Source of the DNA: Bacillota bacterium
Lineage (GTDB): Bacteria; Bacillota; Clostridia; Acetivibrionales; DTU013
DNA length: 64,000 nt
Assembly (NCBI GenBank): GCA_023433505.1
Contig: JAEZCO010000091.1
Coordinates: 124,001-188,000, forward strand
Direction of reading: 5' to 3'
The notes under the pieces were generated by a model. It did no database searches. It was given only the letters and a program-made list of their open reading frames with translations, and was not told the origin of the DNA. The position numbers were made by a program, and so were the translations under genes. Positions 26,874 to 35,485 of this stretch are shown here, in pieces. Each line of letters starts with the position of its first letter. Positions within the stretch are counted from its first letter, which is position 1.

Positions 26874-28769
26874 TTACCTCACTGTAAAATCATCTGCCAG
26901 GGCTTCATTCCAGTCATTGTACAACAAGTCCAGGCTCCTCTCTAATCCGGTTTTTTCATTGTATAGCAGGTTCAGCCTGTTGAAATCGGCAGAGGCCGCT
27001 TCCATTTCGCGCTCTATGCCCTTGATTGCTCTCTCTGTTTCCTCAATTTGCCGCTCGATTTCCTGACTTTGTTTTGAGTTCTCCTCCACTTTTACCGGAT
27101 CAGCTTTTGACACTTCCGCCACCTTTCTTTTTTCCCGGGCATACTCCTTGAACACTTTAGGGTGCTCCTTCACCCATTGGCAGTACTCGTTGAAGGTCCC
27201 GCTGAAATCCGTAATCCCCCCATCCTTGATTTCCCATATTCTTGTGGCAAACTTGTTTATAAAGTACCGGTCATGGGAGATGAACAAAATGGTACCCTTA
27301 AATTGGGATACAGCGGCTTCTATCCATTCTCTCGAGGCTATATCCAGGTGATTGGTAGGTTCATCCAGCAGAAGAAAGTTGCTGCTGCCCTGCATCAATA
27401 TGCAAAGCTTTACTCTGCTTTTTTCACCGCCGGACAGGGTGCCGGACTTTTTTAGCACATCCTTGCCTTTTAATTGAAATCCGGCTAAAATATTCCGTGC
27501 CTTCTCTTCACTGATTTCAAGCGCATTGCGAACGGTATCCAAAACAGTAGCTTCACCGTCCTCAAATTCTATGCTCTGGGGCATATAGGCTGTTTTTGTG
27601 CTGCTCCCCATACAGGCATTTCCATGATCCGGCATTTCTTCACCCATGAGCAGCTTCACCAGGGTGGACTTGCCGCATCCGTTTTCCCCAATGACTGCGA
27701 TTCTGTCATTTTTCCGTACTCTGATGTTTATCGCTTCCAATAGCTGTTTGCCATTGTATGCTTTGCTTATGTCTACAAACGAAGCAACATCCTCACTTGA
27801 GAAGTGACTGCCTTTAAATTCCGCGGTTAATTTTTTTACTTCTGCAGGCCTGTCAATCCGGTCGATCCGCTCAATTCTCTTTTCCATGGAAAATGCCCTC
27901 TTGTGCATGGCGGGGTTATCCGCAATTTTTGCCCACGCATGCATTCGCTTGGCTGCCGCCTCAAGCTGCCTGATTTTTGTTTGCTGCTGCTCATATTGAT
28001 CACTTAGCAGTTGAAAACGTTTTGCCTTCTCTTGTGCATAGTAACTGTAGTTCCCTTCATAGAAGTTCATTTTTCCATCTTCTATCTCCAGTATTCTGCC
28101 GGCAACATTATCCAGAAAGCATCTGTCGTGTGATATTACCACAACTGTGCCCTTAAAGCCGCCAAGGAACTCTTCAACCCACTGGATGGACGCCATGTCA
28201 AGGTGATTTGTGGGCTCGTCCAGCAAAAGAATGTCCGCGTTTCTAAGGAGTATCCGCGCCAGATTTACTCTGGTTTTCTCTCCTCCGCTCAAATCGGAAA
28301 AAAGCTGCCGGCGCATCTCCTGGCCGAGCTTCATCCCCGTACAGATTCTATCGATTTTGCCCTCAATCTCATAGCCGCCCAATGCTTCATATTTTGTCTG
28401 AAGCTGTCCGTACTTCATCAGCAGCTTTTCTGCCGGATCAGTATTAATCAGCCTTTCCAGCTGCATCAGTTCGCTGACAATTACCGCTATTTCTTCAAAA
28501 GCAGTGCGCAATACCTCCTCAACCGTGTATTCCACACGAAAAACAGGGATTTGCTCAAGGACCTCTATGCTTTTCCCTGAAGACTTTACTATGCTTCCGC
28601 TCTCATATTCTTCTGCACCTGAAAGAATCTTGAAAAGTGTTGTTTTTCCCGAGCCGTTTTTCCCTAGCAGCCCCACCTTTTCACCTTTCATTATTTCAAA
28701 TGAGATGCCTTTAATCACATGGTTACTGCCATAGTACTTGCTTAAATCATTTACAGCTATTTCAATCAT
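26874..28769 (-). CDS. ABC-F family ATPase, candidate ribosome protection protein
   Basis: Soluble twin-ATPase protein of 631 aa without membrane segments. First domain: GKNGSGKTTLFK, LSGGEKTRVNLARILL, LLDEPTNHLD. Second: GENGCGKSTLVK, LSGGEKSRVKLCIL, LLDEPTNHLD. An inter-domain linker (about 230-320) and C-terminal coiled coil (about 560-630) complete the family layout. Start at 28769 has GGGAGGAG upstream. ABC-F proteins act on the ribosomal E site and several protect from antibiotics. A terminator-like hairpin in its leader favours an inducible resistance type, but a housekeeping paralogue remains possible. Confidence 0.9.
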   Translation of the reverse strand: MIEIAVNDLSKYYGSNHVIKGISFEIMKGEKVGLLGKNGSGKTTLFKILSGAEEYESGSIVKSSGKSIEVLEQIPVFRVEYTVEEVLRTAFEEIAVIVSELMQLERLINTDPAEKLLMKYGQLQTKYEALGGYEIEGKIDRICTGMKLGQEMRRQLFSDLSGGEKTRVNLARILLRNADILLLDEPTNHLDMASIQWVEEFLGGFKGTVVVISHDRCFLDNVAGRILEIEDGKMNFYEGNYSYYAQEKAKRFQLLSDQYEQQQTKIRQLEAAAKRMHAWAKIADNPAMHKRAFSMEKRIERIDRIDRPAEVKKLTAEFKGSHFSSEDVASFVDISKAYNGKQLLEAINIRVRKNDRIAVIGENGCGKSTLVKLLMGEEMPDHGNACMGSSTKTAYMPQSIEFEDGEATVLDTVRNALEISEEKARNILAGFQLKGKDVLKKSGTLSGGEKSRVKLCILMQGSSNFLLLDEPTNHLDIASREWIEAAVSQFKGTILFISHDRYFINKFATRIWEIKDGGITDFSGTFNEYCQWVKEHPKVFKEYAREKRKVAEVSKADPVKVEENSKQSQEIERQIEETERAIKGIEREMEAASADFNRLNLLYNEKTGLERSLDLLYNDWNEALADDFTVR

Positions 28770-28800
28770 ACGCTCTCCTCCCATGCCTGGATGCAATAAA

Positions 28801-28842
28801 TAAAAACCCGAGTCCGGTGGATTGGTCCACTGCCCGGGTTTT
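28801..28842 (-). terminator. attenuator-like hairpin in the ABC-F leader
   Basis: AAAACCCG/CGGGTTTT outer stem and GTGGA/TCCAC inner stem, followed on the minus strand by TTTTTATTTATT. It ends only about 32 bp before the ABC-F start, so it lies in its leader. Works equally in plus orientation. Confidence 0.7.
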
Positions 28843-28864
28843 CAGTTATGGAAGACATTAAAAT

Positions 28865-28888
28865 TCACAGGGAAGATTCAAACTTCAT
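28865..28888 (-). CDS. possible 7-aa leader peptide ahead of the ABC-F attenuator
   Basis: ATG-to-TGA frame encoding MKFESSL, with CGGAG four bases before the ATG, ending 23 bp before the attenuator hairpin. Such tiny frames regulate ABC-F resistance genes by ribosome stalling. The short frame could equally be chance. Confidence 0.25.
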   Translation of the reverse strand: MKFESSL

Positions 28889-28942
28889 CAAACTCCGAAA
28901 GTATAGTGCTTCCCGAGCTTAGAAAAAATAATGTACAAATAC

Positions 28943-28974
28943 AAAAAACCTGGGCTTAGAGAGATCACCCAGGC
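28943..28974 (-). terminator. terminator of the 38-codon small gene
   Basis: Minus-strand CCTGGG and CCCAGG around a 14-base loop, followed by TTTTTT. It lies 51 bp beyond the stop codon of the small gene at 29026-29142. Confidence 0.75.
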
Positions 28975-29025
28975 ATTCATTACGATTTATTATTTAGGTA
29001 AAATGATGATCCACCAGCTCCATAA

Positions 29026-29142
29026 TCAATGATATTCTTTTTTGGACAGACTCCCCCCTTTACCGGATATCGTTGCTGTAATACGTGCAACATAGCAGTC
29101 AAGCCTTTCAAGAATATTATTGTAATCCGCTGATGTATTCAC
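29026..29142 (-). CDS. 38-aa small protein gene with own signals
   Basis: GTG start with a perfect AGGAGGTG five bases ahead, 38 codons to TGA. The product (begins MNTSADYNNILERLDC, ends GGSLSKKEYH) is soluble, with one cysteine and a probable helix at residues 5-25. No family recognised. It has its own promoter upstream and a terminator downstream, so it is a complete transcription unit rather than a shadow frame. A regulatory RNA that also codes is possible. Confidence 0.6.
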   Translation of the reverse strand: MNTSADYNNILERLDCYVARITATISGKGGSLSKKEYH

Positions 29143-29163
29143 CTTTTCACCTCCTTTTATAGA

Positions 29164-29192
29164 ATTTTACCATACGCTTGCCATTTTTACAA
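29164..29192 (-). promoter_or_regulatory. promoter of the 38-codon small gene
   Basis: TTGTAA (29187-29192) and TAAAAT (29164-29169) with a 17-bp spacer on the minus strand, 22 bp before the GTG start. Confidence 0.6.
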
Positions 29193-29203
29193 TTGCTTTT
29201 TTC

Positions 29204-29518
29204 TTATGGCTCAGGAGTCCGTGTCGGTACCGGCGTCGGTTTTACCGTGGACTTTGGCGCCGGAGTTTTCTTCGGTTTGGGTGTGGCGGCTTCCGTCGGT
29301 TTTTTGTATTTCAAGGTCTTATACTCGCCGTCCTCAGTACTCTTGGGATCCTTATTCGCCGGCGCAACGCTTGAAAGTACGGGCAGCTTTAATACTCTGG
29401 CGTCACGGATAAAATTGACGCCGGAGAAGGCCAGCATAAAAAACAATGCCACAGTGCCTGCGATATATAATATTTGATTGAAACCGTTATTCTTGCTCCT
29501 ATTTCTTTTTTCACTCAT
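29204..29518 (-). CDS. small membrane protein with Pro/Thr/Lys-rich tail
   Basis: 104 aa. Basic N-terminus, one membrane segment (about residues 15-37), then an extracytoplasmic tail that turns into Pro/Thr/Lys-rich sequence from about residue 75, typical of wall-spanning stretches. It begins 3 bp after yqeK, so it belongs to the nadD-yqeK operon. In related genomes this position often holds a cell-wall LytR-CpsA-Psr protein. This one is too short to be that. Function unknown. Confidence 0.75.
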   Translation of the reverse strand: MSEKRNRSKNNGFNQILYIAGTVALFFMLAFSGVNFIRDARVLKLPVLSSVAPANKDPKSTEDGEYKTLKYKKPTEAATPKPKKTPAPKSTVKPTPVPTRTPEP

Positions 29519-29521
29519 CCA

Positions 29522-30103
29522 TTACACCTTCTTAATTTCCATCAAAATCCAATTTCGTGTTTCCAATGTATCCCTATGCAGCAGTCTGCCTTTACCGACA
29601 ACATATTGAATGGTACTGTCCACACCGGTCAAAATTGTCTTGTCCAGGTCAACAAAGGCTTCTTTTCTCATCGCCTCCGCTTCGGGAAAGGTTCTTGCAG
29701 GTTCAATATAGTCTGCGACAAAAATGATTTTCTCCAAAAGCTCCATGTCCGGGCATCCCATGGTATGTATCGCTATTGCATTCAAAACCTTGGGATCCTT
29801 CACTCCATACAGCTCGCAGGCCAGTCTCTCACCCAGCCGTCCGTGCAATAAATCGGGCTGTATGCGGCAGACTTCATCAATTTTTATCCCGTATTTTCCG
29901 CAAAGGTTTAGGGCTTCTTCGCCTTTCACATCCCGTGCGCAGTCATGCAGCAGCCCCGCCAGCGCTGCTTTAGCGCCGTCCTCTCCATATCTTGCCGCAA
30001 GGCTCACGGCCGTCTCCATTACATTGACGGAATGAATGTATCGTTTAGGTGAAAGCACCTTTTGCAGTTGTTTTTTAATCTCTTCAATGTTCAATAGGGA
30101 CAT
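29522..30103 (-). CDS. yqeK: YqeK-type HD phosphohydrolase
   Basis: HD-domain hydrolase of 193 aa. YqeK members cleave diadenosine tetraphosphate to ADP. Metal ligands: His in RYIHSVNV, HD in LLHDCARD, then H in DLLHGRLG and AIHTMG. The usual family start resembles NIEEIKKQL, so translation may begin at ATG 30103 or at TTG 30091. ATG 30103 is the edge of a dispersed repeat that supplies a G-rich stretch in place of a normal binding site. Downstream of nadD, as in many Firmicutes. Confidence 0.88.
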   Translation of the reverse strand: MSLLNIEEIKKQLQKVLSPKRYIHSVNVMETAVSLAARYGEDGAKAALAGLLHDCARDVKGEEALNLCGKYGIKIDEVCRIQPDLLHGRLGERLACELYGVKDPKVLNAIAIHTMGCPDMELLEKIIFVADYIEPARTFPEAEAMRKEAFVDLDKTILTGVDSTIQYVVGKGRLLHRDTLETRNWILMEIKKV

Positions 30104-30190
30104 GCCCCCATCCCCCCTCGCTGCGGGCAAAATGAATTCGCCCTATGCTACACTTCGTGCGCCACGCCTATACGTGGCGTTTGAACAACG
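30082..30190. repeat. dispersed repeat copy 1 (truncated)
   Basis: 30101-30190 matches 36965-37054 at 87 of 90 positions by eye. Homology continues weakly to about 30082, inside the first codons of yqeK. It contains three small palindromes: GGGGGCATG-like G-run, GGGCAAAATGAATTCGCCC, and CGCCACG/CGTGGCG. It ends with TTGAACAACG and lacks the right half found in copy 2. Confidence 0.8.
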
Positions 30191-30233
30191 GTCATACCGG
30201 TTCAATGTCCCCGTTTACAAAAGCTTGAATTCT

Positions 30234-30854
30234 CTATTCCTTATACAGTTCATTATCCAGTATATATTTTTCGACGCATTCAGGCACCAGGTATTTTATG
30301 GATTTTCCATCCATTACACGTTCTCTGATGGTTGTAGAGGAAATGTCAATCAACGGAGCTTCTACGGTAATAATTTTTGCCTGTTTCCTGCTTGTCAGCT
30401 CATCGATATGCAGTTTAAACGCTTCTTTGCCGTTTCCCGGCCTTAATACCGCTATGAACCTGCACATTTCCAAAACCCTGTCGCTATCCTTCCAGGTGAC
30501 CAATTCCGGCACGACATCAGCGCCTATGATAAAGTAGAATTCCGTCTTTTCCGTGTATATTGCTTTTAATGAAGCTAATGTATCAATGCTGTAGGTATAG
30601 CCTGCCCTGTCGATTTCTATATGGGAAGCTTCAAAACAAGCATTGGATTCAATTGCACACTTCACCATGGCATACCTGTGGTCAGCAGGGGCAACCTCCT
30701 TTATGGATTTGTGGGGAGGGGTCCCTGCAGGTATGAATAAAACCCTGTCAAGCCGGACTTGCTCCCTGACTGCTTCAGCAACAATCAGGTGTCCGTTATG
30801 TACAGGGTTAAAGGTTCCACCCAAAATTCCTATTTTACCAGCATTGTCCTTCAT
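30234..30854 (-). CDS. nadD: nicotinate-mononucleotide adenylyltransferase
   Basis: Forms deamido-NAD from nicotinate mononucleotide and ATP. 206 aa, usual length. Nucleotidyltransferase HxGH-type motif GGTFNPVHNGHL at residues 12-23 and the ISSTTIRER motif near the C-terminus. A GGGG binding site lies eight bases before the ATG. Starts 44 bp after the purD stop on the same strand, and is followed by yqeK with a repeat inserted in the 130-bp gap. Confidence 0.94.
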   Translation of the reverse strand: MKDNAGKIGILGGTFNPVHNGHLIVAEAVREQVRLDRVLFIPAGTPPHKSIKEVAPADHRYAMVKCAIESNACFEASHIEIDRAGYTYSIDTLASLKAIYTEKTEFYFIIGADVVPELVTWKDSDRVLEMCRFIAVLRPGNGKEAFKLHIDELTSRKQAKIITVEAPLIDISSTTIRERVMDGKSIKYLVPECVEKYILDNELYKE

Positions 30855-30898
30855 CTATTTTACCCCGGCGCTGAGGAAAAATATCGATAATACGGGCT

Positions 30899-32164
30899 CT
30901 AGCTGCGCTTTATGCCGATATCCTTCCTGTAATGCATATCCTTGAAGCTTATTTTTTCAACACCTTCATACGCTTTAACTCTGGCATCCTCCAGCGTTGG
31001 TGCGACAGCCGTCACCCCAAGCACTCTTCCGCCTGAGGTCAGCACCTTGCCATCCTGGGACTGGGTCCCCGCATGAAATACCATAACGCCGCATTCTTTC
31101 TCAGATGCTTCTATTCCTGTTATTTCAAGGCCTGTGGCATATTTCTCCGGATAGCCGCCCGATGCCAAGATCACACATACCGCAGCATTATTATCCCATG
31201 CAATGTTCAAAGATGCAAGCTTTTCATCGATGACCGCGTCAAATATTTCAACAAGATCATTTTTAAGCCTTGGAAGTACCACCTGCGTCTCGGGGTCACC
31301 GAACCGGGCATTGTATTCCAATACCTTCGGTCCTTCCGGAGTGATGATAAGTCCAAAATACAACACTCCCTTGAATTTTCTGTTTTCCTTATTCATGGCG
31401 TCAATTGTAGGCTTGTAGATATTTTCCATACAGTATTCCGCCATTTCGGGCGTATAGATTCTGCTGGGAGAAAAAGTGCCCATTCCGCCTGTATTCAGCC
31501 CTTTATCATCGTCATAAGCTCTTTTGTGATCCTGGGAGCTCACCATGGGCACTACGGTTTTTCCGTCGGTGAAGGCCAGAATTGAAATCTCGGGACCATA
31601 CAGAAATTCCTCAACAACCAGCTTATCACCGGCTTTTCCAAAAACCTTGTCGGACATGATGCTGTTCACGGCTTCCTGGGCCTGGTCAAAACCCTGGGCG
31701 ATGATAACCCCCTTGCCCAAAGCAAGGCCGTCTGCCTTCACCACAATGGGATAGCTTTGGTGTCTGAGGTACTCTATGGCATGTTCGCTGTCTTCAAAAA
31801 CCTCGTACTTTGCTGTAGGAATGCCGTACTTTTTCATGAGATCCTTGGAAAAAGCCTTGCTGCTTTCAAGCACAGCCGCATTCTTTCTTGGTCCGAAGGC
31901 CCTTACCCCCCTGGCTTCCAGCGCATCCACCATGCCTGCCGCAAGCGGATCGTCCGGAGCAACCATTACCATATCGACCCCATTCTCCAGGGCAAAGGCT
32001 GTAATCCCTTCAATATCGGTGGCTTTCACCGGCACACATTCGGCAATGCGGGAGATTCCCCCATTGCCGGGCGCACAGTATAGTTTATCAACCTTAGGGC
32101 TTTGGGCCAGCTTCCATACAATTGCGTGTTCACGCCCTCCGCCGCCAACTACCAGTATTTTCAT
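30899..32164 (-). CDS. purD: phosphoribosylamine-glycine ligase
   Basis: GAR synthetase, second step of purine synthesis: phosphoribosylamine, glycine and ATP to GAR. 421 aa. N-domain MKILVVGGGGREHAI, ATP-grasp region with VVKADGLALGKGV and GPEISILAFTDG, then EYNARFGDPETQ and the C-domain. Start at 32164 chosen as the family start with AGGAAAGGA upstream. An upstream in-frame ATG would add 40 unrelated residues. Last purine gene of the run, 28 bp after purH. Confidence 0.96.
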   Translation of the reverse strand: MKILVVGGGGREHAIVWKLAQSPKVDKLYCAPGNGGISRIAECVPVKATDIEGITAFALENGVDMVMVAPDDPLAAGMVDALEARGVRAFGPRKNAAVLESSKAFSKDLMKKYGIPTAKYEVFEDSEHAIEYLRHQSYPIVVKADGLALGKGVIIAQGFDQAQEAVNSIMSDKVFGKAGDKLVVEEFLYGPEISILAFTDGKTVVPMVSSQDHKRAYDDDKGLNTGGMGTFSPSRIYTPEMAEYCMENIYKPTIDAMNKENRKFKGVLYFGLIITPEGPKVLEYNARFGDPETQVVLPRLKNDLVEIFDAVIDEKLASLNIAWDNNAAVCVILASGGYPEKYATGLEITGIEASEKECGVMVFHAGTQSQDGKVLTSGGRVLGVTAVAPTLEDARVKAYEGVEKISFKDMHYRKDIGIKRS

Positions 32165-32192
32165 ACAAAGTTTCCTTTCCTTGCATATCTCG

Positions 32193-33737
32193 TTAATGCT
32201 TGAAGTGGCGCATGCCGGTGAACACCATGGCAATGCCGTATTTGTTGCAGGCGTCGATGGATTCCTGATCCCTTCCGGCGCCACCCGGCTGTATGATGGC
32301 TTTTATTCCTGCCGCCGCGGCTGCTTCTACGCAATCCGGGAAGGGAAAGAATGCATCGGAAGCCATAACTCCCCCTTTTGCCCTTTCACCGGCATATTCC
32401 GCTGCAATTTTGGCAGCCATGATCCTGTTCAACTGCCCGGGACCTATTCCTATGGACTGCTTGCCTTTAGCCATTGCTATACCGTTTGATTTTGTATGCT
32501 TTACTACCTTCATGGCAAAGATGAGGTCTTCCATAAGCTCCGGCGGCACCTGGGTTTCGGTCACGCATTTGAGCTCGTCGGTATTAACAAGCTCATTGTT
32601 ATAGCTCTGTACAAGAAGACCGCCTGCAACCTTTTTCATGTCATAGGTGCCTGCAGGAAGCTTGGCGGATATGTTGTCCAGCTTCAAAATACGTATGTTC
32701 TTCTTTTGGGTCAGAATCTGCAGCGCTTCTTCCGTGAAGGAAGGCGCTATTACAATCTCCACAAAAATCTTGTTGATTTCTTCCGCTGTTTTTGAATCGA
32801 TTTCTCTATTTGCCGCAATGATACCCCCGTAAATAGATACTGGGTCTGCTTCATAGGTCTTTATATATGCATCATAGATGGTTTCAGCACTGGCTACTCC
32901 GCATGGATTTGCATGCTTTACCGCAACGACCGTGGGTTCGTCGAATTCTTTCAGCAGTTCGATGGCTCCATTGGTATCATTGATATTGTTATAGGAAAGC
33001 TCCTTGCCGTGAAGCTGCTTTGAATTGGTGAGGCAGCCGATATTGGCTCCCACTTCCTTATAAAATACGGCTTTTTGATGCGGGTTTTCACCATACCGCA
33101 TGTCCTGCACCTTTTCAAAGGTGAGGGACAGGGTTTCCGGGAAGAACTCCTCACCCAGCTTATCTCTGAGATATTTCGCAATGAGGGTATCATAATGGCT
33201 CGTATGCTCAAACACCTTATACGCCAGCTTGAATTTGGTTTTTACCGAAATCTCCCGGGAATTTTTCAATTCCTCCAATACCATAGCATAGTCTGCCGGG
33301 TCAACGATAACCACCACGTCCTGATAGTTTTTTGCTGCCGCTCTAAGCATGGTAGGACCGCCGATGTCGATATTTTCAATGGCTTCCTCAAGCTCTATGT
33401 GACCTTTGAGAATTGTCTGCTTGAAAGGATAAAGATTTATAATGACAATATCAATGGGCTCAATGCCCAGTTCCTTTATCTGCTTCATGTGCTCCGGATT
33501 ATTCCGGATGGCCAGAAGTCCTCCGTGGACTGCCGGATGAAGAGTTTTTACCCTGCCGTCCAGGCATTCCGGATAACCGGTGATATCCGATACATTGACG
33601 ACCTTGATGCCTGCATTTGCCAGAGTTTTTGCCGTACCTCCGGTGGAGATGATCTCAACTCCGTAGCTTTCCAGTTCGGCGGCCAGTTCAACGATTCCCG
33701 TTTTGTCCGAGACACTGATCAATGCCCTTTTTATCAT
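32193..33737 (-). CDS. purH: bifunctional AICAR transformylase / IMP cyclohydrolase
   Basis: Last two steps to IMP. 514 aa. N-terminal IMP cyclohydrolase with ALISVSDKTGIVELA and the C-terminal transformylase with KHANPCG (catalytic Lys-His) and MASDAFFPFPD. The ATG at 33737 follows AAGGAGTGATAGAA. A GTG nine bases upstream is too close to that site. Follows purN after about 50 bp. Confidence 0.96.
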   Translation of the reverse strand: MIKRALISVSDKTGIVELAAELESYGVEIISTGGTAKTLANAGIKVVNVSDITGYPECLDGRVKTLHPAVHGGLLAIRNNPEHMKQIKELGIEPIDIVIINLYPFKQTILKGHIELEEAIENIDIGGPTMLRAAAKNYQDVVVIVDPADYAMVLEELKNSREISVKTKFKLAYKVFEHTSHYDTLIAKYLRDKLGEEFFPETLSLTFEKVQDMRYGENPHQKAVFYKEVGANIGCLTNSKQLHGKELSYNNINDTNGAIELLKEFDEPTVVAVKHANPCGVASAETIYDAYIKTYEADPVSIYGGIIAANREIDSKTAEEINKIFVEIVIAPSFTEEALQILTQKKNIRILKLDNISAKLPAGTYDMKKVAGGLLVQSYNNELVNTDELKCVTETQVPPELMEDLIFAMKVVKHTKSNGIAMAKGKQSIGIGPGQLNRIMAAKIAAEYAGERAKGGVMASDAFFPFPDCVEAAAAAGIKAIIQPGGAGRDQESIDACNKYGIAMVFTGMRHFKH

Positions 33738-33786
33738 TTCTATCACTCCTTATTAATAATCTTGGGGACACACTTTCTTGAATTAT

Positions 33787-34416
33787 CTACTGGTTTTTAA
33801 TTGAAACTTTTCTCCCCTGGATTTGAAGCCTGCCTTCCGAGTAAAGCCTGATAGCTTCCGGGAGTATCTCCCACTCCGCCTGCTCCATAACCCGTCGCTG
33901 CAGGATTTCCGCCGTATCTCCGTCCAATACGGGCACTGCTTTCTGCAGTATGATGGGACCTGAATCATATTCCGGTTCAACGAAATGAACGGTGGCGCCT
34001 GTTACCTTGACCCCGTATTCCAGCGCTTTCTGATGCGGAATTATACCATAAAAGCCTTTGCCGCAAAAGGACGGAATCAGGGCAGGATGAACATTGATGA
34101 TTCTGTTTCTGTATTTGCTTATAAAGTCTTCTCCGATCATGGACAGAAAGCCGGCCAGCACGATGAGGTCCACATCAAATTTTTCAAAATATTCGATCAA
34201 AGCCCTGTCATATTCCGCGAACTCCTTATAATTCCTCTTGGAAATGCAGATGGATGGTATACCATGCTTTTCGGCCCGTTCCAGTGCATAGACCCCCGGT
34301 CTGCTGGATACAACGGCTGCAACCCGGCACCCCTCCAGATATCCGCATTCTATTTTGTCAATAATGGCCTGCAGATTGGTACCCCCGCCGGAAACCATAA
34401 TTCCAAGCTTCAGCAT
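33787..34416 (-). CDS. purN: phosphoribosylglycinamide formyltransferase
   Basis: Converts GAR to FGAR with 10-formyl-THF. 209 aa. N-terminal LGIMVSGGGTNLQAI, catalytic region INVHPALIPSF and GATVHFVEPEYDSGPII with the conserved Asp. Its ATG overlaps the last codons of purM by 7 bp, and AGGAG lies inside the purM end, so the pair is coupled. Confidence 0.95.
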   Translation of the reverse strand: MLKLGIMVSGGGTNLQAIIDKIECGYLEGCRVAAVVSSRPGVYALERAEKHGIPSICISKRNYKEFAEYDRALIEYFEKFDVDLIVLAGFLSMIGEDFISKYRNRIINVHPALIPSFCGKGFYGIIPHQKALEYGVKVTGATVHFVEPEYDSGPIILQKAVPVLDGDTAEILQRRVMEQAEWEILPEAIRLYSEGRLQIQGRKVSIKNQ

Positions 34417-35432
34417 ATGTCGACTCCTGCTTCACCTTTTACTACTTCACCGATAATATAAGCCTTTTCATCCCGGCTGTTCAGATAATCCGCTGCTTCA
34501 CGGCTGATGCCGGAATCTACTGCCAGCACCATGCCTATGCCCATGTTGAAGGTATTGTAAATATCCCTCTCCTTAATATCCCCTATTTTCTGCAAAAGGC
34601 TGAATATAGGCAATACAGGCCAGGTGCCTTTAGTGATTTTCACTCGCAAGCCCTCGGGAATGATCCTTGGAATATTCTCAATAAATCCGCCGCCGGTTAT
34701 ATGGGAGAGCCCTTTGATTTCGAACTTCTCCTTGAGGTCCAGGATGGTTTTGACATACAGCCGGGTCGGTGTAAGCAGCTCTTCCCCCAGCGTCTTGCCC
34801 AGAGCTTCAACCTTTTCCTGCAGCTTTGCCTCCGAAGGGTTTAAAAGCTTCCTGACCAAAGAAAAGCCGTTGCTGTGCAAGCCTGAAGATGCCAGTCCGA
34901 TCAGGGTGTCCCCTTCTTTAATGCTCTTGCCGTCGATTATTTTCTTCCGGTCTACGACGCCTACGGCAAACCCGGCGATATCATACTCGTTTTCAGGATA
35001 AAATCCCGGCATTTCCGCAGTTTCACCGCCGACAAGGGAGCAGCCCGACAATACGCAGCCCTCTGCCACCCCTTTTACGATGGTCGCCACCTTTTCCGGC
35101 CTGTTTTTTCCAAGGGCGATATAATCAAGAAAAAATAAGGGCTCCGCGCCGCCGCAGATAATATCGTTCACACACATGGCCACACAGTCGATCCCCACGG
35201 TATCGTGCTTGTCCATTAAAAACGCAATCTTCAGCTTCGTCCCTACCCCATCGGTCCCCGATACCAATACCGGCTCTTCATATTTGCTGCCGTTCAGGGC
35301 GAAAAGACCGCCAAACCCGCCTATATCCGTCAATACTTCCGGACGGAAGGTCCGCTTTACATCGTTTCGCATCAGCTTTACCGCTTCATAGCCGGCTTCA
35401 ACATCCACACCGGCGTCTTTATAAGTCGCCAT
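34410..35432 (-). CDS. purM: phosphoribosylformylglycinamidine cyclo-ligase
   Basis: AIR synthetase, 340 aa. Typical N-terminus YKDAGVDVEAGYEAVKLM, FALNGSKYEEPVLVSGTDGVGTKL, and HITGGGFIENIPRI near residue 245. GGAGGG precedes the ATG. Follows purF after 53 bp, and overlaps purN. Confidence 0.96.
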   Translation of the reverse strand: MATYKDAGVDVEAGYEAVKLMRNDVKRTFRPEVLTDIGGFGGLFALNGSKYEEPVLVSGTDGVGTKLKIAFLMDKHDTVGIDCVAMCVNDIICGGAEPLFFLDYIALGKNRPEKVATIVKGVAEGCVLSGCSLVGGETAEMPGFYPENEYDIAGFAVGVVDRKKIIDGKSIKEGDTLIGLASSGLHSNGFSLVRKLLNPSEAKLQEKVEALGKTLGEELLTPTRLYVKTILDLKEKFEIKGLSHITGGGFIENIPRIIPEGLRVKITKGTWPVLPIFSLLQKIGDIKERDIYNTFNMGIGMVLAVDSGISREAADYLNSRDEKAYIIGEVVKGEAGVDIC

Positions 35433-35485
35433 TCTATCTCGCCCTCCATTTTATCTATGAATAAAGTCCACCAACGCTTTGACTA

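Noticed and set aside
26789..28700. ABC transporter with membrane partner for the twin-ATPase protein
   Set aside because: Both ATPase domains are fused with an ABC-F linker and no permease gene is adjacent.
28769..28858. Leader frame running through the ABC-F attenuator to overlap its start codon
   Set aside because: A 29-codon frame from ATG near 28855 does end in the ATGA at the ABC-F start, but it has no binding site and would span the hairpin.
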